11,726 nucleotides of DNA from positions 1 to 11,726 of the forward strand of contig JBHIAG010000072.1 of the NCBI GenBank assembly GCA_046758465.1, given 5' to 3'. The stretch's first letter is position 1. Every line of letters starts with the position of its first letter. Made by a program: the position numbers and the translations under genes. The DNA comes from JBHIAG01 sp046758465. GTDB taxonomy: Bacteria; Acidobacteriota; Terriglobia; Acidiferrales; 2-02-FULL-67-57. Under the pieces are notes generated by a model. That model ran no database searches and was not told the DNA's origin. It was given only the letters and a program-made list of their open reading frames with translations. This document shows positions 1-6,066 of this stretch, piece by piece.

Positions 1-12
1 AAACGACAATTT

Positions 13-24
13 GAGGAGAAGAGG
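13..24 (+). promoter_or_regulatory. Shine-Dalgarno region of the first amidohydrolase
   Basis: A purine-rich GAGGAGAAGAGG lies immediately before the ATG at 25. The AGGAG core at 14-18 leaves 6 nt to the start, which supports that start codon. The promoter must lie left of the window. Confidence 0.7.
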
Positions 25-1338
25 ATGAGAAGCTACAGGCACTTGGTTCCTTTGGTGTATGGGGTGTTGCTGCTCGCAGCGATCCCGGCGGCGGCCCAGC
101 GGGTAACCGTTGTGCGTGCGGCGCAGATGCTGGACGTGGTGAGCGGTCGGGTGGTGAAGAACGTGGTCGTGGTCATAGAAGGCGATCGGATCAAAAGCCT
201 GGGTGCGGCCGCTGTGCCGGCAGATGCGGAGACGATTGACCTGGGGGACCTGACCCTGCTGCCGGGCTTCATCGATTTGCATACCCATCTGGCCTATGAC
301 ATTGAGGGAGACTGGGTCCACCGCGTGGTCAAGGAAGGCCCGGCCGATGCCGCGCTGCGTGCGGCACGGAACGCCCGGCGGACGCTGCTGGCGGGTTTCA
401 CTACCGTGCGTGATACCGGCTCGGGCAGCTTTGTTGATGTTGCCCTGATGCGGGCGATTGAAAGGGGACTGCTCGAAGGTCCACGAGTAATCCCCGCGGG
501 TCATGCGTTGGGGATTACGGGCGGGCATTGCGACGTGACGGGGTATGCGCCGGGAATTTTGGAGGTGGGCCCGGAGGCAGGGGTTGCGGATGGAAGGGAT
601 GAAATCCTGCAGGCGGTGCGTTACCAGATCAAGCACGGCGCCCAGGTAATCAAAACCTGCGCCACCGCCGGTGTGCTGTCCTTCGAAGGGCCCGTGGGAG
701 CACAACAGTACTCCGAGGAGGAACTGCGGGTGATGGTGGAGGAGGGGCGCCGGCATGGGGTCAAGGTAGCGGCGCATGCGCACGGGACGGAAGGAATCAT
801 GGCAGCGGTGCGTGCGGGTGTGGCGTCCATCGAGCATGGCTCGGTGTTGAGCGATGAGGCGATTCAACTCATGGTTGAGAAGGGCACCTACCTGGTGCCC
901 ACGACCTATCTAGCCGATGCGATCAACCTGGATGTCCTGCCGCCGCCGATCCGGGCAAAGGCGGAGTACATTCTGCCGATTGCCAAGGAGAGCCTTCGCC
1001 GCGCCATCCGGGCCGGGGTGAAGATCGGGTTTGGCACCGACGCGGCGGTTTTTCCGCACGGGGACAACGCGAAGGAGTTCGCCGCGTTGGTCGAGCGGGG
1101 GATGAGCCCGCTGGCGGCGATCCGGTCGGCGACGGTGAACGCGGTCGATCTGCTGGGGGTTGACGACCGCGGCGTCATTACCCCGGGCCGGCTGGCCGAC
1201 CTGGTGGGGGTAGCGGGGAATCCGCTTCACGATATCCGCGTCCTGGAAGACGTTCGGTTTGTCATGAAGGGCGGCACGGTGGTCAAGAGGCCGGAGCGCC
1301 CGGAGAACATCGGCCAAGACAAGGGATTGCGACGCTAA
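25..1338 (+). CDS. Secreted imidazolonepropionase/prolidase-like metal-dependent amidohydrolase
   Basis: The protein has 437 aa. Residues 1-24 form a Sec signal peptide (Arg/His-rich start, hydrophobic core, AAA-Q cleavage site), so it should be exported. The amidohydrolase superfamily metal site can be read in order: HxH at H86/H88 in GFIDLHTHLA, a candidate carboxylated lysine K210 in QVIKTCATAG, H251 in AAHAHGTEG, H271 in SIEHGS, and Asp D339 in GFGTDAA. The C-terminal GRLADLV segment (388-394) is the usual small beta-domain return of this group. Length and motif order match the imidazolonepropionase-like family that includes Xaa-Pro dipeptidases and carboxypeptidase-like enzymes acting on peptides or amino-acid derivatives. 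The exact substrate cannot be read from sequence. The start is fixed by a strong ribosome-binding site. It converges on the next gene with overlapping stops. Confidence 0.92.
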   Translation: MRSYRHLVPLVYGVLLLAAIPAAAQRVTVVRAAQMLDVVSGRVVKNVVVVIEGDRIKSLGAAAVPADAETIDLGDLTLLPGFIDLHTHLAYDIEGDWVHRVVKEGPADAALRAARNARRTLLAGFTTVRDTGSGSFVDVALMRAIERGLLEGPRVIPAGHALGITGGHCDVTGYAPGILEVGPEAGVADGRDEILQAVRYQIKHGAQVIKTCATAGVLSFEGPVGAQQYSEEELRVMVEEGRRHGVKVAAHAHGTEGIMAAVRAGVASIEHGSVLSDEAIQLMVEKGTYLVPTTYLADAINLDVLPPPIRAKAEYILPIAKESLRRAIRAGVKIGFGTDAAVFPHGDNAKEFAALVERGMSPLAAIRSATVNAVDLLGVDDRGVITPGRLADLVGVAGNPLHDIRVLEDVRFVMKGGTVVKRPERPENIGQDKGLRR

Positions 1339-2231
1339 AGTCCCAACAGCCGGGCGGCGTTGCCGCGATAGATGGCCTCGCGCACTTCGCCGGAGACGGT
1401 TTCGGTGAGGGTGTCAATGGCGGTCAGGACGGCGTCGTAGTCGCGCGGATGCTCGCTGCCGAAGATGAGCTTGCGCACGCGCGGCTGTTGCCCCTGGAGG
1501 AGAAAGTGAAGCCGGGCGCGCAGCGGGCTGTTCACGACCTGGATGAAGGCGGTGGAGGTTTCCAGCCAAACGTTGGGCAGGTAGTGGGCCAGCGGCAGGA
1601 CACGTTGGAAGCCGTAGATGCCGCCGAAGTGGATGACGACGAAGTTTGCCTCGCGGAAGGTGGTGGCCAGGTGCTCGAGCCAAGGGGGGAAGGCCGAGGG
1701 CAGGTTGGTGTAATGGAAGAGCAGGGGCATTTTCAGTTTGATTGCTTCGTAGACCAGCCGTTCGACCAGGGGGTCGCGCGGGTCGTACTGCATCGGTTGG
1801 AGCTTGAGGGCGTGCGCGCCGGCATCGCGCCAGCGGCGAAGCTGGTCCAGGGAATTGCGTGACCGTGGAATCACGGAGCAGGCCGAGAGCAGGCGGTCAG
1901 GGATTTCCTTCGCGGCCTGGAGATAGAGTTCGGTGGGCATAATGGGGTCAACGGGCACCAGCAGGGATTTCTCGATGTTCTTCTGGTCCATCTGCTCGAC
2001 CAGCCATTTGGCGGTGGCGGACACGTTGGGGCGCAACTGGTCGGGGGTGAACTGCTCGCGGCGGTCACGGCCCAGATGCACGTGGATGTCAATTTTGGGG
2101 ATGGAAGCGGTAGCGAGTCGGGGGCTGGCCAGCGCGGTTTGGGGCGTTTGAGTCCAGGCGGTTGCGCCGAAGGCGGGCAGCGCGGCCCCGGCGAGCAAGG
2201 CGTGCTTGAGAAATTCGCGGCGATGGATCAT
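1335..2231 (-). CDS. Tat-exported amidohydrolase_2 family TIM-barrel hydrolase
   Basis: The protein has 298 aa and starts MIHRREFLKH, a twin-arginine signal (RREFLK at 4-9) followed by an Ala-rich hydrophobic stretch to about residue 28, so it is probably exported folded through Tat. The mature part carries amidohydrolase_2 features: HVH at H50/H52 after a beta strand (PKIDIHVHLG), K143 in ALKLQP, H173 in LLFHYT, H201 in VVIHFGG, and the C-terminal FGSEHP at 257-262. In most relatives the last motif is GSD-x-P with a metal-binding or catalytic Asp; here it is Glu260. This family holds decarboxylases and hydrolases of cyclic or aromatic acids; the substrate is unknown. The ATG at 2231 is preferred over an in-frame codon 60 nt upstream because it has a good ribosome-binding site and puts the Tat motif at the N-terminus. 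Its stop overlaps the stop of the convergent plus-strand gene. Confidence 0.88.
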   Translation of the reverse strand: MIHRREFLKHALLAGAALPAFGATAWTQTPQTALASPRLATASIPKIDIHVHLGRDRREQFTPDQLRPNVSATAKWLVEQMDQKNIEKSLLVPVDPIMPTELYLQAAKEIPDRLLSACSVIPRSRNSLDQLRRWRDAGAHALKLQPMQYDPRDPLVERLVYEAIKLKMPLLFHYTNLPSAFPPWLEHLATTFREANFVVIHFGGIYGFQRVLPLAHYLPNVWLETSTAFIQVVNSPLRARLHFLLQGQQPRVRKLIFGSEHPRDYDAVLTAIDTLTETVSGEVREAIYRGNAARLLGL

Positions 2232-2236
2232 CGTTG

Positions 2237-2242
2237 ACCTCC
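2237..2242 (-). promoter_or_regulatory. Shine-Dalgarno of the Tat amidohydrolase
   Basis: On the minus strand GGAGGT lies 5 nt before the ATG at 2231. It decides the start in favour of the twin-arginine methionine over the longer reading frame beginning at 2291. Confidence 0.7.
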
Positions 2243-2340
2243 GCTGCGTGTTGCGCGCAGCCGCAGGCTCGCGAAACTTGTGCGCCACCACCTCCCCATC
2301 ATCCAGAACAAGCCTTGCGGAAGACGGTTTGGGAGGGGCG

Positions 2341-2346
2341 AGTATA
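2341..2346 (-). promoter_or_regulatory. Possible -10 element upstream of the Tat amidohydrolase
   Basis: TATACT on the minus strand differs from the sigma70 -10 consensus at one position. It sits about 110 nt upstream of the ATG at 2231. I see no convincing -35 at 16-18 nt, so this is only a candidate. The rest of 2243-2430 shows no gene and no strong terminator hairpin. Confidence 0.25.
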
Positions 2347-2430
2347 CATCAACCCGAGGTGAATTGGAGAACCGGGTAATTTTTCAAAACGCAAATCCGG
2401 CGGAATCTCTTAGGTAGGCCAGGAGGGGGC

Positions 2431-2979
2431 TCACGGTTTCTTTCGTTTCGCTGGCTTCTTGAGCACGGCCAGGTGGCGCCGGTGGGCCAAGCGGACGGCA
2501 ATGAAATCCTTGTGGGTCAGCCTGAGCTCCTTGGCAATCCGGCGAATCTCATTGTCCTCAAGCGTGGAGATGGATTCGTCGGAGGCGGAAATAGCAAAGA
2601 GGCAGTGGAGCAGGGCAAACTTCTGCTCGTGGGTGGCGAGCTGGTTGAACTCGCGGGTTACCAGGTAGTTCTCCGTGCCGCCAAACAAGATGCTTTGGGT
2701 TTTGGCTATCTGAACCACGATGACCGCCTGCTCCTCGGGGAGACCAGCCCACTGGGTGACGATGCGCTCCATGGCGCGCGTCTCCTCGTGGCTGATGTTG
2801 CGGTCGGCGTGGGCGACGCGGCTGAGGATGTAAGCAAAGGTGGCGATGTATTTGGCCCGTTCCGGGTTGAGCCGATCCAGGGCCGCGGTAATTTTGCGGA
2901 CGGTTTCCGTCGCCGGGGACGGCGAATCGGCTGGCTCGACCCTCTGTTTCTCCAGTCCGAGAAACTTCCAAATGGACAT
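2431..2979 (-). CDS. TerB-like (tellurite resistance TerB family fold) protein
   Basis: This is a soluble 182-aa protein with no signal peptide. The all-helical core (about residues 25-165) has the two acidic TerB-type signatures: VAHADRNISHEE at 55-66 and SASDESISTLEDNEI at 131-145, the second leading into an amphipathic helix. In family members these Asp/Glu clusters form a metal-binding site. The C-terminus is a basic tail (KKPAKRKK, 174-181). TerB-domain proteins are found in stress and phage-defence contexts, but no ter operon genes are adjacent here, so tellurite resistance is not implied. Two ATGs are adjacent at 2982 and 2979; the second is preferred because GAGAGGGG then has a better spacing (about 4-5 nt). 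The reading frame stays open far upstream into the DUF362 gene, but that extension lacks a start signal and reads like a shadow frame. It appears to be a single-gene unit with its own promoter. Confidence 0.8.
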   Translation of the reverse strand: MSIWKFLGLEKQRVEPADSPSPATETVRKITAALDRLNPERAKYIATFAYILSRVAHADRNISHEETRAMERIVTQWAGLPEEQAVIVVQIAKTQSILFGGTENYLVTREFNQLATHEQKFALLHCLFAISASDESISTLEDNEIRRIAKELRLTHKDFIAVRLAHRRHLAVLKKPAKRKKP

Positions 2980-3030
2980 CATTCCCCTCTCAGTAAGGCA
3001 TCGTGGGGGATGCCGATTCGCTGCAACTCC

Positions 3031-3060
3031 ATTATGCTGCCGGAGCGCCTCGGGAGGCAA
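3031..3060 (-). promoter_or_regulatory. Candidate sigma70 promoter for the TerB-like gene
   Basis: On the minus strand TTGCCT (3055-3060), an 18-nt spacer and CATAAT (3031-3036) form a plausible -35/-10 pair about 50 nt upstream of the start. The same TTGCCT -35 hexamer occurs in the candidate promoter of the secretin operon. The rest of 2980-3197 holds no gene that I can support. Confidence 0.35.
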
Positions 3061-3197
3061 TTTCCAGTAAAGCGCTGTCGTCGGAAGCGCGATGAGGTGC
3101 CAGTTTCCCGGCGCCGACAATTTTTGAAAACCGGTTGACAGCCGAGAGAGTATGGCCACAGCATCCGAACGCTCGGAGCGGGTCTGGCACGGCTGCG

Positions 3198-4259
3198 CTA
3201 GGGGTAGAGGAGCTTCTGCATCTCGTCGAGGCGGGCCTGGAGGGTGGGGGAGAGTGTTTCCAGGTGGTGGAGTTCCAACGCCAGGTCCTGCGGGCTCGCA
3301 ATGCCCAAGCCGAGTTCTTGCGCATGGCGGATTTGGGTCTGCTCCCAGACACCGCGCTCCTGGATGCGCTGATGGGTGGGGAAGGTTTTCATCAGCGCCA
3401 CGGCAACGGCATCGCAGGCAATGCGGTCGCCGCCGGCCAGCAGCAACCCCAGCTCGGTTTCCTCGCCGCGCCAGGGGCCGCGCGCATGCATGACCTTGGT
3501 GCCATCCACGAGGTTGAGGTCGGGGCGATAGGCGGCGTTGAGCTCGCTGACGATTTCCTCCCAGTGGTCGGAGTCGATCATGTAGGGGCGGTAGCGGCCG
3601 TGGGTGGCGCCGACAAAATTCTTCATGCAGACGGAATAGGTGGCCCACTTGTGGGATTTGATGACCGGCAGGTTGATAATGCGGTCGGCGTTGAGGATGT
3701 ATTCGGAAACAGGAGTTTGCTCTAGATAGCGGGCTCCGGGTAGTTTGACTGGAAGCCATGCGTGTTCTTCGAAATAGACGGGGATAGCGCCGGCATCGCG
3801 GGCGGCCTGCTCGATGCCGCACGCCTTCATGCTGGCACGGGTGCCACGCGACATCACGGCCGACATGTCACCCACCCAAACGGTTTTGGCGCCGCGCTCT
3901 TTGAGCCACTGGCACAGGGCGCGGACAACTTCGGGATTGGTGGTGGTAGGGGCGGGGGCGCCGGCGACGACGTTGGGCTTGACCAGGACGGTCTTGCCGG
4001 CCACGTCCAGCTTTTCCTCTGCGCCGAGGCGCGCGAGGCAGGTATAAACCAGTTGCCGGGGAGTGCCGCCGGTGAGGAGGACCACGCGGGCACGGGCGTC
4101 GCGGCGAAAGAGGTCGGCGCGATAGGTAGGCGTGAGGGGGCGACCGCCGGGGGGCGAAAGCATCTGGCGGATGACAAAGCGCCAGCGGAACAGCAGCACC
4201 CCGACGACAATGACGGCGATGACGCCCACAAGGCTGAAGATCGCGGCTCTGCGGGTCAT
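3198..4259 (-). CDS. Membrane-anchored DUF362 domain protein
   Basis: The protein has 353 aa. MTRRAAIF is followed by one hydrophobic helix (about 7-24), which probably anchors the protein with the catalytic-size domain outside the cytoplasm; a cleaved signal is less likely because no good cleavage site follows. The DUF362 core covers about residues 57-325: VLVKPNVV at 91-98, TNPEVVRAL at 107-115, INLPVIKSHKWATYS at 195-209 with CMKNFVG after it, LVDGTKVMHARGPWRG at 250-265, and GGDRIACDAVAVALM at 276-290. There is no C-terminal 4Fe-4S ferredoxin domain, which some DUF362 proteins carry. The biochemical role of the family is not established. The ATG at 4259 was chosen because it places the transmembrane helix at the N-terminus; a longer frame from 4349 would put 30 unlikely residues in front and overlap repeat DNA. 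Its ribosome-binding site (AGGGA) is weak and distant. Confidence 0.85.
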   Translation of the reverse strand: MTRRAAIFSLVGVIAVIVVGVLLFRWRFVIRQMLSPPGGRPLTPTYRADLFRRDARARVVLLTGGTPRQLVYTCLARLGAEEKLDVAGKTVLVKPNVVAGAPAPTTTNPEVVRALCQWLKERGAKTVWVGDMSAVMSRGTRASMKACGIEQAARDAGAIPVYFEEHAWLPVKLPGARYLEQTPVSEYILNADRIINLPVIKSHKWATYSVCMKNFVGATHGRYRPYMIDSDHWEEIVSELNAAYRPDLNLVDGTKVMHARGPWRGEETELGLLLAGGDRIACDAVAVALMKTFPTHQRIQERGVWEQTQIRHAQELGLGIASPQDLALELHHLETLSPTLQARLDEMQKLLYP

Positions 4260-4372
4260 GGGTTTGAAATCCCTGCCACGGTAATCTGGGCAAACGGTAT
4301 CGCTGTTGGCGCTGGGATGCAAGCGGGGAGTGAGCGGGAGTTTAGCCAAAGCGGCCCGGCCGGTCCCACCCG

Positions 4373-4387
4373 CCCCGCTTAGCGGGG
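4373..4387. repeat. Perfect GC palindrome (CCCCGCT-T-AGCGGGG)
   Basis: Seven-base perfect arms flank a single T, in the intergenic region between the DUF362 gene and the small membrane-protein gene. It is the first of a cluster of palindromes spanning about 4373-4523. It has no T-tract, so it does not look like a terminator; a dispersed intergenic repeat is more likely. Confidence 0.5.
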
Positions 4388-4419
4388 TTACCCACCCAAT
4401 GCGGAGTTTAGGGCTTTAC

Positions 4420-4472
4420 GTACGGGTGCCTGCGGCAGGCAGGGCTGAAGCCCTGCCCTACGAAGCCCGTAC
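4420..4472. repeat. Compound palindromic dispersed repeat
   Basis: Three nested or overlapping inverted repeats are visible. TGCCTGC-g-GCAGGCA lies at 4427-4441. GGCAGGGCT-ga-AGCCCTGCC, with perfect 9-base arms, lies at 4438-4457. The outer pair GTACGGG (4420-4426) and CCCGTAC (4466-4472) encloses both. A GGCAGGGCT core of this type, often next to CCTACG, is a common dispersed intergenic repeat in Acidobacteria- and Planctomycetes-type genomes and gives spurious peptides such as GQGFSPA when translated. That link is from general knowledge and was not searched here. A partial copy, GGCAGGGCTG, recurs at 4504-4513. Confidence 0.6.
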
Positions 4473-4513
4473 CCGCCAAGAAGCGCGCCGGGCAGGCCGC
4501 GGCGGCAGGGCTG

Positions 4514-4541
4514 TTGTAACAACGGCTGAGCCAGCTACTAT
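4514..4541 (+). promoter_or_regulatory. Candidate promoter of the small membrane-protein gene
   Basis: TTGTAA (4514-4519), a 16-nt spacer and TACTAT (4536-4541) give a weak sigma70-like pair about 70 nt before the ATG at 4613. The -35 lies inside an 11-bp palindrome, GTTGTAACAAC (4513-4523), which could be an operator or may be coincidental. Confidence 0.25.
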
Positions 4542-4612
4542 TGGCGCTTCCTACATCGTTGCTGCCTGAGGCGGCTACGGAACGAGGGCGCAGGGAGGAG
4601 AGGTGTCGCACT

Positions 4613-4990
4613 ATGACAGGGAGGAAGTTGGTGATTGGGGTTGCCGCGGTGCTCGCGGCAGCGCTGGTGGCGAGTGTGGTGGTGTATGCGTGGGACTTGG
4701 TGCGGCTGGTGCCGTGGGCGGTCTACATCGGGGCGACGGTGGTGGTGTTGTGGGCGGGGAGGGAGTTGGGGCCGGGGATTTGGGTGCTGGTAGTGGCCGC
4801 GGCAGGGATCGGTGTGGTTGTGTGGTGGAAGAAGCGGAGAAAGAAAATAGAAAATAGGGTGAAGGCAGCGGGGCGCCCGTCGGGTTCGCTCCCCTCGGCT
4901 TCGCTCGGGGCAAGCAGGGCAGGCGGGGACCAGCGAAAGGCAAAAGCGCACCACGGAGGCACCGAGGACACAGAGACAGAGAAAAGATGA
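4613..4990 (+). CDS. Small predicted multi-pass membrane protein with a repeat-derived tail
   Basis: This 125-aa protein has no family I recognise. From MTGRKLVIGV onward there are two or three hydrophobic segments: about 6-27, 33-50 and 54-70, the last ending in WWKKRRKK, which marks a cytoplasmic basic edge. After about residue 80 the protein becomes hydrophilic and low-complexity. That tail coincides with two intergenic-type repeats: a TTCGCTC-rich element (coding GRPSGSLPSASLGAS) and a CACCACGGAGGCACCGAGG-type element (coding HHGGTEDTETEK). The original gene may have ended earlier and been extended by repeat insertion. The start at 4613 is preferred to upstream TTG 4541 because AGAGGTG lies about 8 nt before it and it puts the first helix at the N-terminus. 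No partner gene is adjacent, so the role is unknown. Confidence 0.5.
   Translation: MTGRKLVIGVAAVLAAALVASVVVYAWDLVRLVPWAVYIGATVVVLWAGRELGPGIWVLVVAAAGIGVVVWWKKRRKKIENRVKAAGRPSGSLPSASLGASRAGGDQRKAKAHHGGTEDTETEKR
4880..4910. repeat. TTCGCTC-type short repeat pair
   Basis: TCGGGTTCGCTC (4880-4891) and TCGGCTTCGCTC (4895-4906) are tandem copies differing at one base, flanked by CCCC and GGGG. Read on the opposite strand this gives the peptide SEAEG, a familiar by-product of a dispersed GC-rich repeat in many Acidobacteria-like and Chlorobi-like genomes. It lies inside the predicted tail of the membrane protein. Confidence 0.5.
4949..4986. repeat. CACCACGGAGGCACCGAGG-type dispersed repeat
   Basis: This purine-rich segment reads, in parts, CACCACGGAGGCACCGAGG then ACACAGAGACAGAG. 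Repeats of this type, coding HHGGTEDTE in one frame and cysteine/serine-rich peptides in the opposite frame, are scattered through genomes of several environmental phyla. I recognise it by pattern only; other copies are outside the window. It ends at the stop region of the membrane-protein ORF. Confidence 0.5.
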
Positions 4991-5187
4991 GGCATCCCAG
5001 CGGACGGGTGGAAGCAGAGCAGCAAGGGAGGCAGAGAAGGTACAAGGCGTCGCGTTCCTCATAGGTCTTTGGAGGCCAGGCGAGTGCCTGATCCTTCCGA
5101 ACGGGGGAAGCGGGCACTGAATCTGAGCTAGTTGGTCGGGCTTCCTCGCAGCCTATCCGCTTCCGGAAGAGCCTCCGAGTCCAGGCG
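4991..5187. other. Gene-poor stretch
   Basis: I see no supported gene, RNA or terminator here. The minus strand carries an open, Pro/Cys-rich frame that I take as spurious. The plus frame leading into the next ORF is open from 5092 but has no ATG, GTG or TTG before 5188, so a truncated 5' end of that ORF is possible. Confidence 0.4.
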
Positions 5188-5460
5188 GTGCAGCACAACC
5201 AAAGTTTCATCATCGCCGACGGGCGTGCCGTTGCGATGCCTTCGAAGAGGCTGCTGGCGCGCGGGGTACTCTCAGCGCCCCCGGTTGAGTTGTCCGCTGA
5301 ACTGCTGAAAAAGATTGAGGTGAGCGGGCGGACAGACGCTGAGCGGGGCGTTGCGCGCCTGACGTTGCGTCGAAGGGGGGAACGGTATCGCGTGCAGGTA
5401 TATCTTTACTACGACGCGGCGCAGGCGGCGCTCCGCCTTATCAGTGTGCAGCATGGGTAA
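5188..5460 (+). CDS. Hypothetical 90-aa protein, possibly a gene remnant
   Basis: The GTG at 5188 opens a 90-codon frame; an internal ATG at 5236 would give 74 aa. I do not recognise a family. The second half (about 38-88) looks protein-like: an amphipathic helix SAELLKKIEV, then RGVARLTLRRRGERYRVQVY, which alternates as beta strands, then LYYDAAQAALRLISVQ. Codon choice is GC-rich at third positions, like the neighbours. Against it: no clear ribosome-binding site, and the frame stays open without a start codon for about 95 nt upstream, as expected if the 5' end was lost. Its stop (in ATGGGTAA) overlaps an ATG at 5453 that begins a 20-codon signal-peptide-like ORF. It could be a real small gene, a remnant or chance. 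Confidence 0.35.
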   Translation: MQHNQSFIIADGRAVAMPSKRLLARGVLSAPPVELSAELLKKIEVSGRTDAERGVARLTLRRRGERYRVQVYLYYDAAQAALRLISVQHG

Positions 5461-5671
5461 AGTTGCTCTGCTTCTGCTCTGGTTTGCTGCTCAGTTCTCG
5501 CGGGCAGCAGGGTGAGGAGCCGGGGAGGCAGTCAGGCGTTGGGAAGGGGGGCTGTACGGCGTGGGTGCTTCGGTTCTTGCGGGATCCCTCTGATTGCCTC
5601 CTTTTACCGCCGTGTAACGCCTGTCCGCCGCCGTCAGTACACCATCTGCCCCCATGCTGCCACCGTTTGGG
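5461..5671. other. Intergenic stretch downstream of the pseudopilin operon
   Basis: This separates the doubtful small ORF (+) from the end of the pseudopilin operon (-). The only thing visible is the ORF at 5453-5515, ATG to TGA, coding MGKVALLLLWFAAQFSRAAG: a complete hydrophobic signal-like stretch with nothing after it in frame. I found no terminator hairpin with a T-tract for the minus-strand operon. Confidence 0.4.
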
Positions 5672-6064
5672 TTACCAGGAACTGTAGGGTGTGCCTTCAC
5701 TGGAGACGGCGCCGGAGCCGGAGTGGACATCGCAGATGCCGGGAGCAGTTTGTTCAGGGTCGAGGAGGATGTCGCAGTATTCGACATTCCAGCCGGGCGA
5801 GCCGGGGATGTCCCGAGGAATCACGCGCAGATAACGTTCCGCGACGAGTTCAGCGAGGGAGGTGGGCGCGCGTTTTTTGTCGAGTGTGAACTGGTCGATC
5901 GTCGCGCGCAGGACATGCAAGTTTTCGCGCAGCACCGCTTCGCGTGCCTTCAGAACCGATTGGCGATAGCTGGGGACGGCAATTGAAATCAGGATGCCGA
6001 TCAGGGTGATGACAATCAGCATCTCGATGAGCGTGAAGGCGGATTGTTTGGGTGGGCGCAGCAT
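5672..6064 (-). CDS. GspG-like pseudopilin with a non-canonical cleavage residue
   Basis: This 130-aa protein is the last gene of the secretin operon. The N-terminus is a class III (type IV pilin-like) signal: a short basic leader MLRPPKQSA followed by FTLIEMLIVITLIGILIS, the hydrophobic assembly helix, with the invariant Glu at +5 (E14). The residue before the cleavage site is Ala9; the prepilin peptidase normally needs Gly there. The C-terminal domain resembles major pseudopilin GspG: RYLRVIPRDIPGSPGW (78-92), then DVHSGSG and the terminal GTPYSSW typical of this subgroup. It should be an inner-membrane subunit assembled into a pseudopilus. The ATG at 6064 comes 2 nt after the upstream gene's stop with no strong ribosome-binding site, so translation is probably coupled; the longer frame from 6148 overlaps the upstream gene and is rejected. 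Confidence 0.87.
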   Translation of the reverse strand: MLRPPKQSAFTLIEMLIVITLIGILISIAVPSYRQSVLKAREAVLRENLHVLRATIDQFTLDKKRAPTSLAELVAERYLRVIPRDIPGSPGWNVEYCDILLDPEQTAPGICDVHSGSGAVSSEGTPYSSW

Positions 6065-6066
6065 GC

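Noticed and set aside
3135..3160. A perfect TTGACA (3135-3140) on the plus strand as a promoter
   Set aside because: There is no -10 at the right spacing and no plus-strand gene downstream; the region is covered by minus-strand genes.
2980..3822. A 5' extension of the TerB-like frame (total 463 aa) running into the DUF362 gene
   Set aside because: The extension is Arg/Pro-rich, lies antiparallel-free but out of frame over a clear DUF362 coding region on the same strand, and the TerB domain has its own ATG with a ribosome-binding site and promoter.
4538..5213. Minus-strand Pro/Ser/Cys-rich ORFs over the small membrane protein and repeats
   Set aside because: They read like translations of dispersed repeats (for example peptides with SEAEG or PERSRGE-like runs), with no start signals and no domain pattern.
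5512..5986. Plus-strand ORFs opposite the last pseudopilin
   Set aside because: These are shadows of the pseudopilin; the prepilin signal and C-terminal GTPYSSW on the minus strand are decisive.
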